Positions 51,936 to 64,000 of a stretch of 64,000 nt of DNA are shown here, in pieces. A program made the translations under genes and the position numbers. Origin of the DNA: Coleophoma eucalyptorum (lineage: Eukaryota; Ascomycota; Leotiomycetes; Helotiales; Dermateaceae); contig JALRME010000040.1 of NCBI GenBank assembly GCA_026120035.1, positions 62,001 through 126,000 of the forward strand, in the 5' to 3' direction. The number at the start of each line of letters is the position of its first letter. Position 1 is the stretch's first letter. A model generated the notes under the pieces. The model was not told the DNA's origin. It saw only the letters and a list, made by a program, of their open reading frames with translations, and searched no databases.

Positions 51936-54900
51936 ATGGGCTCCATACATTACGATAACCTACACGATCACGGTCGGGGGAAAAATGGTCTTTCCGATGT
52001 CTCCTCTTCAGATCAGGTTGACGCCAATGACTTCAAGTCCTTCCATATCGATGGTCTTTCGGCTACTCAGAATACTCCCACGGGCATGAAGGAGGAGGTT
52101 TTACTTTTGGCCTGGCTCATGGTGCTACTAAGGAGCCGTGAAGGTAGTCTGGTCTCTTTTGATTGGACTTACGCGCGCCAAAGTCAAGAGTCTGAAATTA
52201 GCGCAGTGAAGAATTCGCTGTCGATGGAAGCAGTAATGACAGGATTGCAAGATAGTATTGGCCATGTACTTACTGCAACTTGTAATCATATCAAGCTTGC
52301 AGCGTTCAGTCAGAGCGCTGCCTCGGAGCCTGTCTCCGTACTCTTGAGCACCAATTCATTATCTCATACGTCTGAGGAGGCAAAAGATGAAGTGAGGAAT
52401 TTCCCAACTTCAGTTGCTATTTAACTGACTGTGGTACACAAAGGGTCTGCTTCACATCGAAGTGTGCTTCAGTGATAGCCAACTTCAGATTCGCCCAATT
52501 TTTACCACAATAAACATGCCAAAATACTCAGTAGTCCGACACATTGAACGTCTTGTCGATGCTGTCCGAATGTGCATTATTAATCCTCACATGTCTATTG
52601 AGGATAGCATTGGCTTAACTACACGTGATCTGGATGATATATGGAGCTGGAATCATCAGCTGCCTCCCTACCAGGATTTCTGTGTATACGAGCTGGTTTC
52701 TGAACAGGCGCAAAAGTTCCCAGAAAAAGTTGCGATCTCATCGTGGGATGGCGACTTGACGTATGGCCAGATCGAACAATATTCTAACTTTTTAGCATAC
52801 TTGCTCAAAGAAAGAGGAGTAAGACTACACGATTTTCTACCGGTGTGCTTTGAAAAATCAAGATGGACCATCGTTGCTGTACTTGGAGTAATGAAATCAG
52901 GAGCGACTTTTGTACTTATGGACCCAACACTTCCGCTTGTCCGCCTTCAAAACATGGCGGGACAGGTTGGTGCGAAAGTAATCTTATCATCTCATATGCA
53001 GTATGACTTATCTAAGTCCATTATACCGGATGGAGAGTTGATAACGGTAGAAGCAAACCTCTTTGCCGACTCCTCTATGCCACAACTTATCCCGGCACCA
53101 ATACCTGTACCGTCCTCAGCTCTTATGTACATTATCTTCACTTCGGGCAGTACCGGTACGCCGAAAGGAGTTAAGATTTCTCATGGCACCTACACAAGCA
53201 GTGCGATTCCGCGAGCAAAAGCTGTTGGCTATACAGAGAACTCCAGAGTCCTTGATTTTGCCTCCTATGCTTTTGATGTCAGCATCGACAGTATGCTTTT
53301 GACTTTAGCGAATGGCGGCTGCCTTTGTATTCCTTCGGACGAGGATCGACTAAACGATATCAATGAAGTAATAAGAAATATGAGTGTTAATTACGCTGGC
53401 ATCACTCCTTCGGTAGCCCGGATATTAGATCCGGATGTTATATCGTCACTTAGTGCTTTGGGTCTTGGAGGAGAAGCAGCATCGCCAACGGATGTTACGA
53501 TATGGGGCCGGGACACCAGGATTGTTATAGGCTATGGTCCATGTGAGTGTACAATTGGATGCACGGTCAACAGCGATACTGCAACGGGTAGAGACTACAT
53601 TTCCATCGGAACTGGAAACGGAGCTGCCATCTGGATTGTCAACCCGAATGACCATGAATCGCTGATGCCGGTCGGCGCTATAGGTGAGCTACTTGTTGAG
53701 GGTCCTATTGTTGGCCAAGGCTACTTGAATGACCCTGACAAGACCGCTGCCGCTTTCATCGAAGATCCGTCTTGGCTTGTTAAAGGTCACAGGGCTTACG
53801 GAGGTCGTCACGGACGTCTATACAAGACCGGAGATCTTGGAAAATATGACCCAGACGGCTCTGGGGGCATCGTTTTCGCTGGACGAAAGGATACCCAAGT
53901 AAAACTACGTGGACAGCGTGTTGAACTCGGTGAGATCGAGAGTCAGCTCATCGCAAGACTGCCATCAGACGCCAATGTGATCGCTGAGGTGATAGTACCC
54001 CAGGGATCAGGAGGCCAACCAACATTGGTGGCTTTCATCTCGTCTCAGTCTCCAAAGGTACAGGAGAATACCGAAATAGAACCCGCAAAGTTGTCCGCTG
54101 AACTACATGAAGCGTTGTTGCAAGCTGATGTAGAGATTGCAAAAGTTCTACCTCGGTATATGGTACCAACTGCATATATTCCAGTCAACTACATTCCTGC
54201 TCTGATTTCGGGGAAGACTGATCGCAAACGACTTAGATCGTTTGGTACTACAGTAGATCTGCGGCAGCTAGATCAGGGAACCGCAAGTACCACTTCGCAG
54301 CCGCTAACTGAGCTTGGGAAACGCCTGCGGCAAGGTTGGAGTCAGATATTGAAGCTGGACCCTGAAACCATTCACGCTGAGGACAATTTCTTTGCTCTGG
54401 GTGGCGATTCTTTGGCAGCCATGAAACTTGTATCTGCCTGCAGATCTTTAGGTATCAATTTGTCGGTCACAAGCACGTTTGCACACCCAACACTCTCAGC
54501 TATGGCTTGTGTCGTTCAGATTTGTGATTCAAAAGTACAAGTTGAAATACCTGCATTCTCAATGATATCCCAAGAGGTTGAAAGCGCCTCGCTTGAAGCA
54601 TCACAAGCCTGTGGATCAGATGTGGTGGCCATCGAGGACATCTATCCTTGCACACCAACGCAGGAGTCCCTGTTTACCTTCTCTATTAAATCCAGCAAAG
54701 CATATGTTGCTCAGAGAATTGCACGCATTCCATCGGATATCCATCTTGATGCTTGGAAGAGCGCATGGGACAAGGTTGTTGGCGCAACTCCCATCCTATC
54801 CACTCGCCTGGCCCAACTTCAGGAGCCCGGACTTCAGCAAGTGATAGTAAAGGATAAAATCAACTGGAGACACTCAACAAATCTGGCGCAGTATCTCGAG

Positions 54901-57900
54901 AAAGATCGAACCGAGAAAATGGACCTTGGACAAAGTCTTGCCCGATATGCCATTATAGACAATTTAAGCGATAGACAACGCTACATGGTCTGGACCATTC
55001 ACCACGTGCTTTACGATGGATGGTCAGAACCGATCATACTTAAGCAAATCAGAAATGCTTTGCAAGACCAGAAAATTGAAAACTCGCCACAGATGAGAGA
55101 CTTTGTAAAATACATACGAGATACAGACGAAGTTGCCACGCAGGAGTTTTGGAGACAAGAATTGCACGGTGCTATAGGACCTCAATTCCCGAGCTTACCA
55201 TCTCGAGACTTTTTGCCAACTCCAGATAGCATGATTGAGCGTGAGATACCACTCAATATCAGTGCTGGTTGGCCATTCACAATGGCAACATTGATTCGTG
55301 GTGCTTGGGCCCTCGTGGCATCACAGTACACGGGGAGCGATGATATCGTATTTGGTGAGACTCTTACGGGACGGGACATTCCTCTGGCAGATGTCCAAAA
55401 CATTGTTGGTCCGTTGATTGCCACAGTTCCTGTCCGCATTCGTCTTGACCGAAAAATCTCGGTTGAGTCGTACCTACAAAGCATACAGCAAGGGATGCTA
55501 GCCCGGACGCAATACCAGCATATGGGAATGCAAAATATCAGAAAGGTTAGCCGAGACGCTCAATATGCATGCGAAGCTAGCACAGGATTGGTGATTCAGC
55601 CAGATCCAGAGCATGTAGGCAGTCAACTTGGTTTCGACAATGGAGATGTTGTCCGTGAAGCACTCCATTTTAACCCATACCCGCTCATGCTAGCCTGTGG
55701 AATACACAAGAGCGGTTTCAGAATCTGCGCCAGTTTTGACAGCAGTATTATTGAGGTCACCCAGATGGAAAGAACTCTGGAACAGCTGGAAATGGCGTGT
55801 TCGCAATTGACGAATACTCCTGCTAAGAAAATTCATGAGATATCATGCCTGCCTGAGAAGGAACTAGATCAAATATGGCGTTGGAACAAAACTGCGCCGT
55901 TGTCTTTAGATGAGTCAACAGGAAAGGTTCGGGCCGATTCAAGCATCCAGCAAGAGTCAAAATACCCTCCTATAGTAGTTCCTTGGGTGTGTGATCCGAG
56001 GAATCCATCTCTCTTGTCGCCCATCGGCTGCGTTGGTGAGCTTTGGCTGGAAGGACCTTTGCTTTCTGGCGAGACTACAGAAACTCCAGCATGGCTATCT
56101 TGTGGGAGCTCTAGCTATGTTGGTCGAAAGGGCAAGGTCCAGTCAACCGGTGACCTGGTCCGACTACGGGATGACAACACTTTGATATATGCTGGTCGGA
56201 AAGAAAATGCCGTGCCCATTCAGGGCCATGCTGTGAACCTTGCAGATCTGGAAGTTCATTTCAAGAAGTATATCCCATCATCTGTCCGTGCTGCAGCCGC
56301 AGCCTTCAAATCATTATCAGAGAGCTCGGAGCAGGCACAAGACCAAGGCTTGCTGGTATTCGTCGAGCAGCAGCCTTCGAAAGAAGATACTCTTACCCTC
56401 ATGTCGGAGAAGCATAGCATGACTCACAATTTAGCGGACTCGCAAGATTTCAAAATGATACTCCAGAATACGATTTCCATTGGACTTGCTACAGCTTTAA
56501 AACAGCTTGATAAATTCATCCAGGATTCTCTTCCATCGTATATAATTCCCTATGCGTACGTCGTTGTCGACCGGATGCCAACCGAGGCGAACAAAATTGA
56601 TCACAATTTACTGAATCAAATTGCTTCGAACATTCCCCGAGATACACTTACGAAACTTCGTCAAGGTTTCAAAGAGGTCTGGAAAAAAACATCTTCGTTA
56701 ATCGATTTGACATCGTCAGAGAACATTCTGCGATCTGCTTGGTCAAAAATCCTAGGAATAGACCCGGAGCAGATTGATGTCGACGACAACTTCTTTCGTC
56801 TTGGAGGCGATTCTGTCTTAGCCATGAAGCTGGTATCAAATCTTCGTATGCAAGGACACGGTTTGACAGTGGCCAACATTTTTCAAAATATGCGTCTTAT
56901 TGACGCAGCTAAAGTGTTGAAAGTCAATCAGGTATCGACGCAGAAAGTCCAGCCTTACAAGCCGTTTTCGACGTTGGGTTCATCCAATTTAGAGCCGTTT
57001 TTATCCGAAGTGGTACGTTCAAAGCTTGCAAATCCACAGTGGCCGATTCGAGATGTCCTTCCGGTCACAGACTCCCAAGCGATGGACATCAGAGGGACGA
57101 TTTATGCCCCGCGAACCTCCGTACAGTACAACATGCTATATTTCGACAAGGGCGTTGATCCCGATCAACTTCTTTCCAGTTGTAATCAACTGGTCAAGAC
57201 TCATGACATTCTTCGCACTGTTTTCATCGAACACGAGTCAAAGTTTCTCCAAGTCGTTTTGGATGACCTGGAAATCCCTGTAATTACGCGACATACTGAC
57301 AAAGATCTTGAGCAATATGTCGATGAACTTTGCAAAGGCGACATAGATTCCAACTTTGATCTAGGTTCATCTTTTGTTCGGATATTCTATGGCCATGGCA
57401 AGGATGATCAAGAGTTCCTTATTTTAGGTCTATCCCATGCTCAGTATGATGGCATTTCTCTGCCGATGCTTCTTCGAGACTTAGAGACTTTGTACACTGG
57501 GAAAAGCATCCGTGCCTCTAAACCATTCTCATCATACATTGCATATTCTTGTAATGAGCAGACTCAGAGAAAAGCAGTAAAATATTGGTGCGATCTTCTC
57601 AAAGGATCCTCGCTATCTGTTCTGAACGGAGCGTCAGTACAGCCTACGGATAAATCAATTTTCCGAACAAAATCCGTTAACATTTCCCAATGCCCCAAAG
57701 AAATTACTACGGCAAACTTGCTTACTGCAGCGTGGGCACTTCTGTTGGCCCGCCATCTTAAAAAGCTGGATGTCACATTTGGTACTGTCACTTCAGGTCG
57801 AAATCTCGAGCTACCAAACGTGGAAAATGTCATGGGCCCGTGCTATCAAATCACACCAGTTCGCGTTTCTTTCGAACCGCAGTGGAAAGCGATGGACCTC

Positions 57901-58284
57901 TTACAATTCGTGCAGAGACAAACAGCTGAGTCGGCAGCTTATGACTTCCTAGGGTTTGAAAAGATATCGAAAGAGTGCTCGCAGTGGTCATCCGAAGCCC
58001 GGTTCTTCGACTCCATTGTCCATCACCAGGATCACGAGGACTTTGACGATATGCCTTTCGCAGAGGGGAGTTGCCGAGTCGAGATCTCGAATCCACACGG
58101 AGATGCTGCTTATCCTTTCAAAGCTGTTTCAATTGTTCGTCCTGGAGGGGCAAGCGTTGGAATGGTTGGAAGTGAACGAAACTCAGTGTTTGTGAACGCA
58201 TGCCTCGATAAACTGGCAAATACGATTCAAGAATTGGCACAATGTCAATCAGGGCAAAATTTACTCGATGCTCAAATCTTTTAG
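51936..58284 (+). CDS. sidD: SidD/NPS6-type siderophore NRPS (fusarinine synthetase)
   Basis: Exons 51936-52391 and 52444-58284. The 52-nt intron (donor GTGAGG, branch CTGAC, acceptor AAAG) bypasses a frame change and gives 2,098 aa, close to Aspergillus SidD. Order: partial condensation-like N-terminus; A1 (FTSGSTGTPKGV near residue 384, later KTGDLGKY and GRKDTQVKLRGQRVELGEIE); T1 (FFALGGDSLAAMKL, ~805); C1 (HHVLYDG, ~1005); a degenerate A with only its C-terminal part (~1305-1550, GRKENAVPIQGHAVNL); T2 (FFRLGGDSVLAMKL, ~1607); terminal C2 (SHAQYDG, ~1817). This A-T-C-dA-T-C layout is that of NPS6/SidD, which links N5-anhydromevalonyl-N5-hydroxyornithine units by ester bonds and cyclises them to fusarinine C. 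No thioesterase is present. Confidence 0.95.
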
Positions 58285-59411
58285 CTACAGCACTGTAAGG
58301 AGGTTTTGATATCTGCCCTTGAGCGTACTACCACGATAAGATGGATATGGAATCTTTCCTTTTTTCTTTTTTCTTTTTCTTTCTTCAACTCTATGCTGCC
58401 TTGTAAAATTTTTGCATTCATTACAGGGTTCTATCAATTCTACCACCGTAACTTGTAATAGTTTTCATTTGAATTCTAGGCATTCCTGAGTTGACAAGGC
58501 TTTCTTGATTGTAAGGCCGTCCGGTAATTACGTCAGTCTAACCCAAAGATCATTTGATCTCGTTTGCAGAATGAGGTATACAGAAACACTGACCGGAGGA
58601 GTTTTTGCATCTGATCAAGGCAATGTATCCTTGATTGCCTCAAAGTTACCTTATCTAGTGTCAAAGACGTGGCGCCTCGGAGTAGAGTTATTCACTAGAG
58701 GCAACCCACCAGATGGAAGTGGTGACTAAACTCAGTCTCATACTACACGTCACCATATAGAAGTGACGTGTTACGCGTACTCTCGGAATTGCTGCCGATC
58801 TCAGCAGATGTTTATGATACTTCTTTCAAGGCAACCTACTTGCATTTGAATCATTACCTAACACCTGCGAAAATAGACTCACACCAGCCTTCACATGGTC
58901 CTGGTGGGTTTATTTTAGATGGCGTAATAGAATTGCCATCGTGTAGTATGAATTTCGGTGGCAGCGGATATCATTTGCTAAAGTCAGTGCATCTCTAGGA
59001 GTGCTATGCCTACGCAACACATCTTGGCAACAAGGCTATTGTTGATAACAAAAGGAAGGAGTGTTTTTTTGTATGTTGTGTATCCTGAACCAGAGCTTCT
59101 GCCTCACAAGGGGGAGGTCTTGAACATCTCCGTAGACTCCGTAGAGACAATATTCAAGGTGCTCTGATACATGGACTTAGTGCAGGTGCAAATACTACGA
59201 GGTTGCTTCAACTTCCTAAAACCGCCTAGACGCACAACAGGGGTTATGATCTAAATATCATAAATCTACGGGTCCTGTTATAAACCACGACCGAAACCCA
59301 CAATTTAAACCTGCCGACATCGCATACCGTGATGGTGCGGAGTACGTTAGTCTGAGTGCGTATATGAAGCAGAGGCGTGCACATAGCATAGAAAGTGATT
59401 GGGTGTTTTTC

Positions 59412-59420
59412 TTATCAGAT
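59412..59420 (-). promoter_or_regulatory. Candidate SreA site 1 upstream of the ABC transporter gene
   Basis: TTATCAGAT, an exact match to the reverse complement of ATCWGATAA, about 630 bp before the ABC start. An inverted CCAAT (ATTGG, 59398-59402) lies 9 bp to its left. Confidence 0.65.
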
Positions 59421-59446
59421 GGAAATCCTGATCAGGTGGCATGACT

Positions 59447-59455
59447 TTATCAGAT
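59447..59455 (-). promoter_or_regulatory. Candidate SreA site 2 upstream of the ABC transporter gene
   Basis: TTATCAGAT again, 35 bp after the first copy. The two sites form the closest pair in the window. Confidence 0.65.
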
Positions 59456-60048
59456 GAAAGTATTGCTAGGTAATTCTTGCCCACTTAAACCTCAACCTAG
59501 TAAACATGGTTCTCTCAGGCTAAATTCATTGCCTGAGACCTGATATTGATCGGCTCGTATTCTCATACAAGGGTCCCCAACAAGACCTGCGAGTATTTTC
59601 AAAAACATTTTCACTCGTGAACATACAAGCTAGCGTAGCTTCAACCATGCAACGACGGGGGAGAATATCGGATGCTTCTGTACCAAGTTAGTACAACCTA
59701 CTCTTGAATGACTAGTTAAATGGTGGTGGGTAAGGTAATTAATCGACATGTTATGGCTGGGACCCATCCAAATTTATGACGGAGAAAGTACTTGTTGAAT
59801 TGCCGTCCTTGGGTGGCCACAGCTCCACCAAAAATGGCCGGTGCATACAAACAACCAGAGCAGTCTTCAATGATATAGCCGCCCCATAACTAACTAGGAC
59901 GGCCACTATGGCTTTGTCATCAAGTGAAGGAGCTAGTGCTCGAGGGAAAAGATGCATCAAACCAACCGAACAATTCCAAACCCTTTAGGCACACGTTAAC
60001 AGTATACCCAAGGTCGCGCGCAGCAACCACCGTCAATCTCAAGGCATC

Positions 60049-63000
60049 ATGGAGCTCATCCGGAAACTCACTGGTTACCCGAAGATGCTTCTGGCTGGGA
60101 ACCCTTCCAAAACTGATATCGGCATGCTCACGTTGGGTACCGTATCTTCAATAGCAGCCGGTGTTCCATTTCCACTGATTGGCATTATATTCGGCCAGCT
60201 CCTCGACGATTTTAATGCTGCAACTTGTGCCAACGAGAACTCAAGCTCCGCATCGGGCGACCAAAGCAGCATCAACAGCAAAATACTAATCATTGTATAT
60301 CTCGCCATTGCCCAATTTGTCCTGATCTATACCCATCTGGCCTGCTGGACTATGACCGGCGCTCGATTAGCACAGAGACTGAGAGAAAGTTATCTGCAGA
60401 ACCTGCTCCGACAAGAACCCTCCTTCTTCGACAAATTACCCCCAGGAGAAGTGGCTTCTCGATTGAACAGCGATATACAGGCCATTCGATCAGGTACATC
60501 TGAGAAAGTAGGAATATGCCTCTCAAGTCTGTCCTTTTTCGTAACTGCGTATGTTGTGGCTTTCATCAAAGATACGAAGCTCGCAGCCATGTTAGTCTCA
60601 TTAATTCCAGCATATTTCCTGATGTCGTTTATTGGGAGCCATTACATTGAGAAATACACCGGCCTCATGTCCGACCATGCCGCTACTGCTGCCTCAATCG
60701 CATCAGAAGCACTATCCAACATTGTCGTGGTTCAGGCGTTCGGTGCAAACAAGCGGCTTGAGGGTAAATTCTCCAAATCTTTAAAGGCGTCAGAACACGA
60801 AGGCTTGAAGAAGTCTACTGCAGTGGGAATACAATCTGGATTTTTATATTTTATTGCATATTCTGCAAACGGTCTGGCATTTTGGCAAGGAAGCAAAAGC
60901 GTTGCTAGATCTGTGAGCGGAGCCTCTGGAGGCACTACCGTGGGCGCTACTTTCACGGTGATTTTCATTCTGGTTGAAGGTCAGTCTATCGAGGTTCTCA
61001 AGGTTGGGTGGCACTAACACAGCAATAGCATCCTTGCTTTTAAGTCAAGTTGCACCATTTCTACATTTATTCGTGGCAGCTGTTGCCTCATATCAAAAGC
61101 TTCATGGAGATATTGACCGCGAGTCGTTGATTGATGGCACGACTGCTTCCGGGACTCGCTTGTCACAGGCAGAAGGCGGGTTCGAGCTTAAAAATGTGTC
61201 GTTCACCTATCCTTCCAGGCCAGAAGTTACTGTTCTTGATAAGATCAACCTTCGTATTCCTCCCAACCAACATACTGCGATTGTCGGTCTCTCTGGCAGT
61301 GGAAAGTCCACTATCGCTGCTCTGATCCTAAGATTGTATGACCCGACGGATGGCGAAATACTGTTTGACGGTCACAATCTTTGTGATATTAATGCGTGCG
61401 ACTTAAGGAGTTTCTCAAGTTTGGTTCAACAAGAACCATCTCTCCTTGACCGTTCACTCTTGGAAAACATTGCTCACGGCTTGATCAACTCAAGCAATCC
61501 CGACCATACAAATTTGAAACCTACACTTCTCGGCCCCGACCTTGCAGAGTTGGCAAGTGAACTCAGACAAGGCGAGCAGCTCATGGCTTCAGCAGAAAGA
61601 CGAGGCTCCAATGTCGTCGAAATTGTAAAGTTGGTCCAGAACGCTGCAACCCTTGCAGACGCAGCCACCTTCATTGATACACTACAATACGGGTATGGCA
61701 CGACTGTGGGGTCGAGCGGACGCTTGATCAGTGGTGGACAGAAGCAACGAATAGCCCTTGCCAGAGCTCTCGCCAAAAACCCTGCAATTCTCATCTTGGA
61801 TGAAGCAACCGCCTCTTTAGACTCAACAAGTGAGCAACGCATTCAGCAAGCTATTATGAAAATTGCTAGTGGTAGGACTATGCTCACGATAGCTCATCGA
61901 CTATCTACGATCACTTCCGCCGATAATATTATCGTCATGCACAAAGGTCACATTGTGGAGGAGGGCAGTCACTCAGTGTTGATGGCAAAGAACGGCGCTT
62001 ATGCTGATCTGGTCAGACTGCAAACTCTAGGATCTGCGACTTCTGCAGCTGGGAAGACTGCCTCAACCGTAAGCACAGACAGTTCTAACAAGGCTGATCG
62101 AACAGCATCCAGAGACACCGATATCGAAAATGATAGCCAACCAAAAAATGATCTAGAATATCTAGAGAAACACGAGATCTCCGCGCAGGACAATTCCGTT
62201 ATTGATGCCGATGAAGGGGAGGAAGAGCCTGAAACACCGGCTAAAACTGTGTGGGATCTAGTTCGCGGGTATGCACCAGCTTTGAGACCACATCTACTCA
62301 CCATTTTCGTTGCCCTCGCTGCTGCAAGCATTGTTGGCGGAGCTTTCTCGGGCGAAGCTGTCATTTTTGGAAACACAGTTGGAAGCCTGAATCCTTGTAA
62401 CAGCGCATCCTATATTCGCTCTCGAGGAAACTTCTTCGGGTTAATGTTCTTCATACTAGCAATTATTGAGTTTTTCGCAAACCTAGTCAGTTGGGCCGGA
62501 TTCGGCTGGGTAGCTGAGAAGACCGTCTACACCGTAAGAGTCTTGTCATTTCGATCGCTTTTGGAACAAGACCTCCAGTGGCATCAATCGAAAGGCCGAA
62601 CACCCGCCATGCTTCTTTCCTACATCACCCGAGATGGCAATGCTTTGGCTGGCTTAAGTGGCTCCGTCATTGGTACTTTATTCTCGATCACAATCAACCT
62701 TATCGCAGCAATTGTTCTCACTCACATTATCGCTTGGAAAATAGCTTTGGTTTGTCTCGCCTTGGTGCCCCTACTACTTGGAGCTGGTATGATAGAGCTT
62801 CGAGTGCTCGGCAACTTCGAAGAGAAGCACGAGAATGCATACACTACGTCAGTCGACATCGGTGTAGAGGCAATCACATCCATCAGAACGATTGCCTCCC
62901 TATCACTCGAGGAAGAGGTCCTGAATACTTATCACCGGTCGTTGAAAGGCCCTCGTGAGGAGACTTTCAAAGTTACAATGCAAGCGAGTCTTTGGCAAGC

Positions 63001-64000
63001 AATGACCTACTTCCTCGGCAATCTCGTAAACGCTCTGGCATACTGGTGGGGTTCCAAACAGATCATTGCCGGCACTTACACACAAACGCAATTTTTAATC
63101 GTGGTATTTTCTCTCCTGGTCAGTGCCCTGCTCTGGAGTCAAATGTTCGCCCTCGCCCCGGAGCTATCAAGCGCTCGCGCGGCAATGGCAAGAATCCTGA
63201 GTCTTATCGAGATCGGATCCGACAAGATGCAAGGCCATGTACCCAATCTCTTGCCCGCAGGGTCTTGTACCGAACCGGACGTAGAAATGACCGCTGAGAC
63301 AAAATCAGTATATCCATCCGGCAGCCAAGCACTCAGCGTACAACTTTGTGATGTTCACTTCTCATACCCGGCTCGACCCGATATAAAAATATTAAAAGGG
63401 CTGAATATCGACATCCAGCCGGGAAAATTCCATGCATTGGTTGGACCTAGTGGCGCTGGGAAGTCGACCATCATTTCTTTGGTTGAGCGGTTGTACACGC
63501 CACAATCTGGTTCGATCTTGGTTGGTGGCGTTGATGTGACCCAACACCGAGATGTCGCGTTCCGCAGTGACATTGCTCTGGTGCCCCAAGACAGTGTGCT
63601 CTTCGAGGGAAGTGTCGAGTTTAACATGAGCCTTGGGGCTCGACCCGGAAGCGAAGTGACTTTGGCCGAGATCGAAGAGGCGTGCAAGCTTGCCAATATC
63701 CACGACACCATTCATGCATTGCCAGACGGATACCAGACGCTGTGTGGTCCCAGTGGTAGCCAATTTTCGGGAGGACAAAAACAGAGACTATCCATCGCGC
63801 GGGCGCTGGTAAGGAAGCCTAAGCTGTTGATTCTCGACGAGTCAACTAGCGCTTTGGACGCGGAGTCGGAGAAGCTCCTCCAGGACGGACTGGAGAAGGC
63901 AGCCAAGGGTATTACGGTCATTGCCATTGCCCATCGTCTGCACACGATCCGAAAGGCAGATGTCATCTTCTTGATTGAAGGAGGCCGATGCATCGATCGC
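60049..64000 (+). CDS. sitT: Full ABCB-type ABC transporter of the siderophore cluster (SitT/AbcB-like), right end cut
   Basis: Exons 60049-60979 and 61029 to the window edge (intron 49 nt, donor GTCAGT); 1,301 codons are visible. The layout is TMD1-NBD1-TMD2-NBD2. NBD1 has Walker A GLSGSGKST, signature ISGGQKQRIALARAL and Walker B AILILDEATASLD. NBD2 has Walker A GPSGAGKST, signature FSGGQKQRLSIARAL and Walker B LLILDESTSALD, followed by the H-loop region IAIAHRL. Both sites look catalytically intact. The order matches the ABC gene next to sidD in Aspergillus, where a role in siderophore export or breakdown-product handling is suggested; direction of transport is not proven. Probably only a few dozen C-terminal residues lie beyond 64000. 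Confidence 0.92.

Larger units (their letters stand above)
58285..60048. promoter_or_regulatory. Spacer between sidD and the ABC gene; promoter plus possible gene relic
   Basis: 1.76 kb. The right part should be the ABC promoter and holds two exact SreA-type sites (59412-59420 and 59447-59455). The left-central part (about 58505-59170) has short frames with protein-like composition, for example LYVVYPEPELLPHKGEVLNI near 59070 and GGFILDGVIELPSCSMNFGG near 58905. They are broken by stops and frame changes. They may be a decayed gene that I could not assign. No intact gene is supported. Confidence 0.45.

Overview
The window looks like nuclear DNA of a filamentous ascomycete (Pezizomycotina). 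Genes carry many 45-95 nt GT-AG introns with fungal branch sites, and four encode Zn2Cys6 transcription factors. Two transposons have decayed by nonsense transitions that resemble repeat-induced point mutation (RIP). The gene families are typical of Pezizomycotina; I cannot fix the class from sequence alone. Exon joins were made by hand from splice motifs, reading frame and family resemblance.

Layout. 0-14 kb: edge of an unknown gene, a TauD-type dioxygenase with eight introns, a PrsW-type membrane protein, an F-box protein, a kelch membrane protein, a Ser/Thr-rich wall glycoprotein and a C2H2 protein. 15.4-17.3 kb: a decayed Fot1/pogo transposon with 45-bp inverted repeats and TA flanks. 17.9-25.5 kb: two short-chain dehydrogenases and two Zn2Cys6 regulators; the second pair is divergent across a promoter with duplicated CGGCCG palindromes. 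26.4-32.8 kb: two identical tRNA-Thr(AGU) genes and a Ty1/copia retrotransposon inserted about 190 bp upstream of them. 33.7-43.5 kb: a pectin lyase with a GC-AG intron, an NAD(P)-binding protein, a DUF1772 protein and two Zn2Cys6 regulators. 43.7-45.3 kb: a solo LTR and a 416-bp foldback palindrome.

45.6-64 kb: an extracellular siderophore cluster of the fusarinine type. In order: a siderophore-type MFS transporter (-), SidF acyltransferase (-), SidH hydratase (+), SidD NRPS (+) and a full ABC transporter (+, running off the right edge). SidH makes anhydromevalonyl-CoA, SidF transfers it to N5-hydroxyornithine and SidD joins and cyclises the units; the two transporters would handle export and uptake. 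SidH ends in SKL and SidF in AKL, both peroxisomal PTS1 signals. Four exact matches to the SreA iron-repressor site ATCWGATAA lie in pairs upstream of sidD and of the ABC gene.

Most notable beyond the cluster: the foldback palindrome, the tRNA-upstream retrotransposon with pure transition decay, a perfect hairpin plus T-tract after the tRNA pair, the GC-AG intron, a possible 32-nt intron and the CGGCCG palindromes.
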